NCBI GenBank assembly: GCA_017999075.1
Contig: JAGOBX010000132.1
Coordinates: forward strand, 1-8,578
Source of the DNA: JAGOBX01 sp017999075 [NCBI: Candidatus Babelota bacterium]
Lineage (GTDB): Bacteria; JAGOBX01
Direction of reading: 5' to 3'
Length of the DNA: 8,578 bases
Each line of letters starts with the position of its first letter. Within the stretch, counting starts at the first letter, position 1. The notes beneath the pieces were generated by a model that saw only the letters and a program-made list of their open reading frames with translations, ran no database searches and had not been told where the DNA came from. Shown here in pieces: positions 6,858 through 8,578 of the stretch. The translations under genes were made by a program, and so were the position numbers.

Positions 6858-8175
6858 ATTCAGCCTCGTATAAAATTACTTTCATCCCAGGTTTAATCTC
6901 AAAGTCATTGTTATCTATAAGAATCTTTAAATGAAAAAGATATTCCGAAGATTCAAATTCAGGATATGCAGATATGATTTCACCGCCGATATTTTTATTC
7001 AATGCATCAACATAAACGCGTACGTTCTTTTTTTCCATACTTTTTTCAGCAGTTTCCTTTGAAACTAAAAACTCGGCATAAACATTAGATATATCAATTA
7101 TAACCGCTAATTTTCCTGATTCTGAAATATAATCATTTTCTCTGACAACAACATCTTTAGCATACCCTGAAACCGGTGAATAAATTTTTATATACTTCAA
7201 TTTTTCTTTCATCCTATCAATATCAAAATTTTTTTTAGATATATTATGTTCCGCTATATCCAAATCTATCTGCCTCGGAATTTCATTAGCTATTTTAATG
7301 TCTAATTCTGATTTATCAAAATTAAGTTTTGAAATTTCAAGTTGATTTTTTTTCTTTAAAAATTCTTTTTCTGACATTCCATTATTTTCAAAAATCAGTT
7401 TTTCCGCAGCAAACCCTGCAAGAGCATCTTCATAGTTGCGTTTACTTATATTCACGGCAATCTTTAATTTTTCAAGTTCAGATTCTGATTTTCCTGATTT
7501 CAATTTTTCCAAATCAAGATAAAGTTTTTTTAAATCATACTCTGACGATTTAATATCTTCAAGCAATTTTTTATCATCTATTTCACATATCATTGAATTT
7601 ATTGAAACAAACTGCCCTTCTTTTAAATTAATCTGTTTTATAAAACCGCTAACCTTACTTGTAACAGCAATTTCATTATATGGAAAAATAAACCCTTCGT
7701 AAATATTCTTGGCATCACCAGCTTTACATTCTTCATTTTTTTCCACTTTTTTATCAGGTTCAATATTAATAATTGAATTTTCCAAGTCATTGATGAACTG
7801 ATTTATTTTTTTATCATCTTCTGCTGTTTTAATATCAATATATATATTTTCTATTGTTGATGAATTGGTGTCTTCACTCATTATAATATTCTTTTCTTTA
7901 GATTTTATATCTTTTAAATTTTCATTTTCCCAAGTTTCTGTCTTTAGTATGGAAGTTTCATTATTCCGAATTTCATTTACAGATTCTATTTGAAGTTTAG
8001 CATTTTTAATTTTATCAAGCAAAGCTTTGATATAAGTATCGTCTGAAATATCAGAATAATCATTATCTGAAGCAGAAACTATTGTTGAACAAAAAAATAT
8101 TGAAGTCAAAAAAATAATAATAATCTGATAAAATAAAATGCTGTTTTTTAGTTTTAATTTCATAATAAAATTCAT
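6847..8175 (-). CDS. Periplasmic membrane-fusion adaptor (HlyD/RND type) with long N-terminal insertion
   Basis: Adaptors of this family bridge an inner-membrane transporter (RND or ABC) and an outer-membrane channel in efflux. Residues 1-36 look like a signal peptide: Lys-rich start, long hydrophobic core, VSA before SD at 36/37. Residues 37-155 are an acidic, Lys/Asn-rich segment with no recognised fold and one Cys (150). The adaptor core follows. The first lipoyl half contains VSGFIKQINLKEG (175-187), a coiled-coil hairpin spans about 203-325, the second lipoyl half contains SPVSGYAKDV (333-342), and a beta-barrel with KPGMKVIL (428-435) closes the protein. Start: ATG at 8175 or 8163. GGAG sits 1 base from the first and 13 from the second, neither ideal; I give the longer form. 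It follows a paralogous adaptor gene by 46 bases and overlaps trpF. Substrate and partner pump cannot be told from the sequence. No CxxC lipobox-type cleavage site fits Cys29. Confidence 0.82.
   Translation of the reverse strand: MNFIMKLKLKNSILFYQIIIIFLTSIFFCSTIVSASDNDYSDISDDTYIKALLDKIKNAKLQIESVNEIRNNETSILKTETWENENLKDIKSKEKNIIMSEDTNSSTIENIYIDIKTAEDDKKINQFINDLENSIINIEPDKKVEKNEECKAGDAKNIYEGFIFPYNEIAVTSKVSGFIKQINLKEGQFVSINSMICEIDDKKLLEDIKSSEYDLKKLYLDLEKLKSGKSESELEKLKIAVNISKRNYEDALAGFAAEKLIFENNGMSEKEFLKKKNQLEISKLNFDKSELDIKIANEIPRQIDLDIAEHNISKKNFDIDRMKEKLKYIKIYSPVSGYAKDVVVRENDYISESGKLAVIIDISNVYAEFLVSKETAEKSMEKKNVRVYVDALNKNIGGEIISAYPEFESSEYLFHLKILIDNNDFEIKPGMKVILYEAEFEN
6864..6867 (-). promoter_or_regulatory. 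Ribosome binding site of trpF inside the adaptor gene
   Basis: GAGG, 6 bases before the TTG at 6857, lies within the last codons of the adaptor gene (reading Glu-Ala). It decides the TTG start of trpF and implies translational coupling. Confidence 0.65.
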
Positions 8176-8221
8176 TCTCCAAAAATAATTATCTATTCAT
8201 ATTTCCCATTATTAAAATATA

Positions 8222-8578
8222 TTATTGAACAATTTTAACCAGCATCCCGGGTTTAAATTGATATTCTTTATTTTCTTTTATTAAAACCCTTACCCTTAAT
8301 GTTCCTGTTGCAGAATCCACATCAGGAAAAACCGAATACAGCTCACCCTTAACTTTTTTCTTTATTATAGGCGCATAAATTTCAAATGTTTTACTTTTAT
8401 AATATTCTTCAATTTTGTCAACTGAAACATTCAGTTCAGCGTATATTTTTGAAATATCGGTAATAACGGCGATCTTACCATTTTCGTTAACAAAATCCCC
8501 TTCTTTCACCATAACTTCTTTAACAAAACCTGAAATTTCCGATTTAATAAAAACTCCTTCCATTTTTTTTTTCAATTT
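8222..8578 (-). CDS. Second membrane-fusion adaptor, C-terminal part only (5' end beyond window)
   Basis: The frame is open to the right edge and ends at TAA (8222-8224). The visible 118 codons correspond to the second lipoyl half (SEISGFVKEVMVKEGDFV) and the beta-barrel (ending KPGMLVKIVQ) of an HlyD/RND-type adaptor. The match to the neighbouring complete adaptor is close: GKIAVITDISKIYAE here against GKLAVIIDISNVYAE there, with the same KPGM ending, so the two are paralogues in tandem. The codons just before (Lys-Leu-Lys-Lys-Lys-Met) align with the end of the neighbour's coiled-coil hairpin, so the gene must continue upstream. The in-frame TTG (8575) and ATG (8563) are not credible starts, and neither has a visible ribosome binding site. 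An A10 run (8572-8563) lies in the reading frame. Confidence 0.8.
   Translation of the reverse strand, partial: KLKKKMEGVFIKSEISGFVKEVMVKEGDFVNENGKIAVITDISKIYAELNVSVDKIEEYYKSKTFEIYAPIIKKKVKGELYSVFPDVDSATGTLRVRVLIKENKEYQFKPGMLVKIVQ

Noticed and set aside
6847-8175. Adaptor as a lipoprotein through Cys29
   Set aside because: The residues before Cys29 (SIFF) do not fit a lipobox and the hydrophobic core continues past it; a signal peptidase I site after VSA fits better.
1-8578. A new defence, mobile or RNA-based system
   Set aside because: I found no repeat array, transposase, integrase, toxin-antitoxin pair, nuclease or structured RNA; all long frames on the minus strand are assigned to known families.

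Overview
The window is AT-rich and every gene I can support lies on the minus strand, so transcription runs from high to low coordinates. It suggests a diderm bacterium (periplasmic efflux adaptors) that is flagellated (fliF, fliG, fliH, fliI). FliG and FliF recall spirochaete-type proteins from memory, but several low-GC diderm lineages would fit, so I do not fix the phylum. No tRNA, rRNA, CRISPR array, insertion sequence or phage gene is visible, and no gene-free stretch exceeds about 120 bases.

Right part (about 6270-8578): the C-terminal piece of one membrane-fusion (HlyD/RND-type) adaptor runs off the right edge. It is followed by a complete second adaptor with a signal peptide and an unusually long acidic segment before its first lipoyl half. 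The tail of that second adaptor gene overlaps trpF (phosphoribosylanthranilate isomerase) by 11 bases, and the trpF ribosome binding site lies inside the adaptor's last codons. No pump, outer-membrane channel or other trp gene is present here.

Middle (about 4744-6221): a GlcD-type FAD-linked 2-hydroxyacid dehydrogenase has its own promoter-like sequence and a near-perfect palindrome in its leader.

Left part (1-4724): a flagellar basal-body operon in the order fliF, fliG, fliH, fliI starts from a very good sigma-70-type promoter. It encodes the MS ring (FliF), the rotor switch protein that takes up torque (FliG), the negative regulator/stator of the export ATPase (FliH) and the export ATPase (FliI, cut by the left edge). 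The fliG and fliH genes share one base (TAATG). The fliH and fliI genes are in the same reading frame, separated by one TAG and 26 sense codons.

Most of the window is ordinary housekeeping and motility content. I do not see a convincing new multi-gene system. The points worth a second look are the trpF/adaptor coupling, a degenerate active-site loop in TrpF, the adaptor's N-terminal insertion, the fliH-fliI frame arrangement and the leader structures of fliF and glcD.
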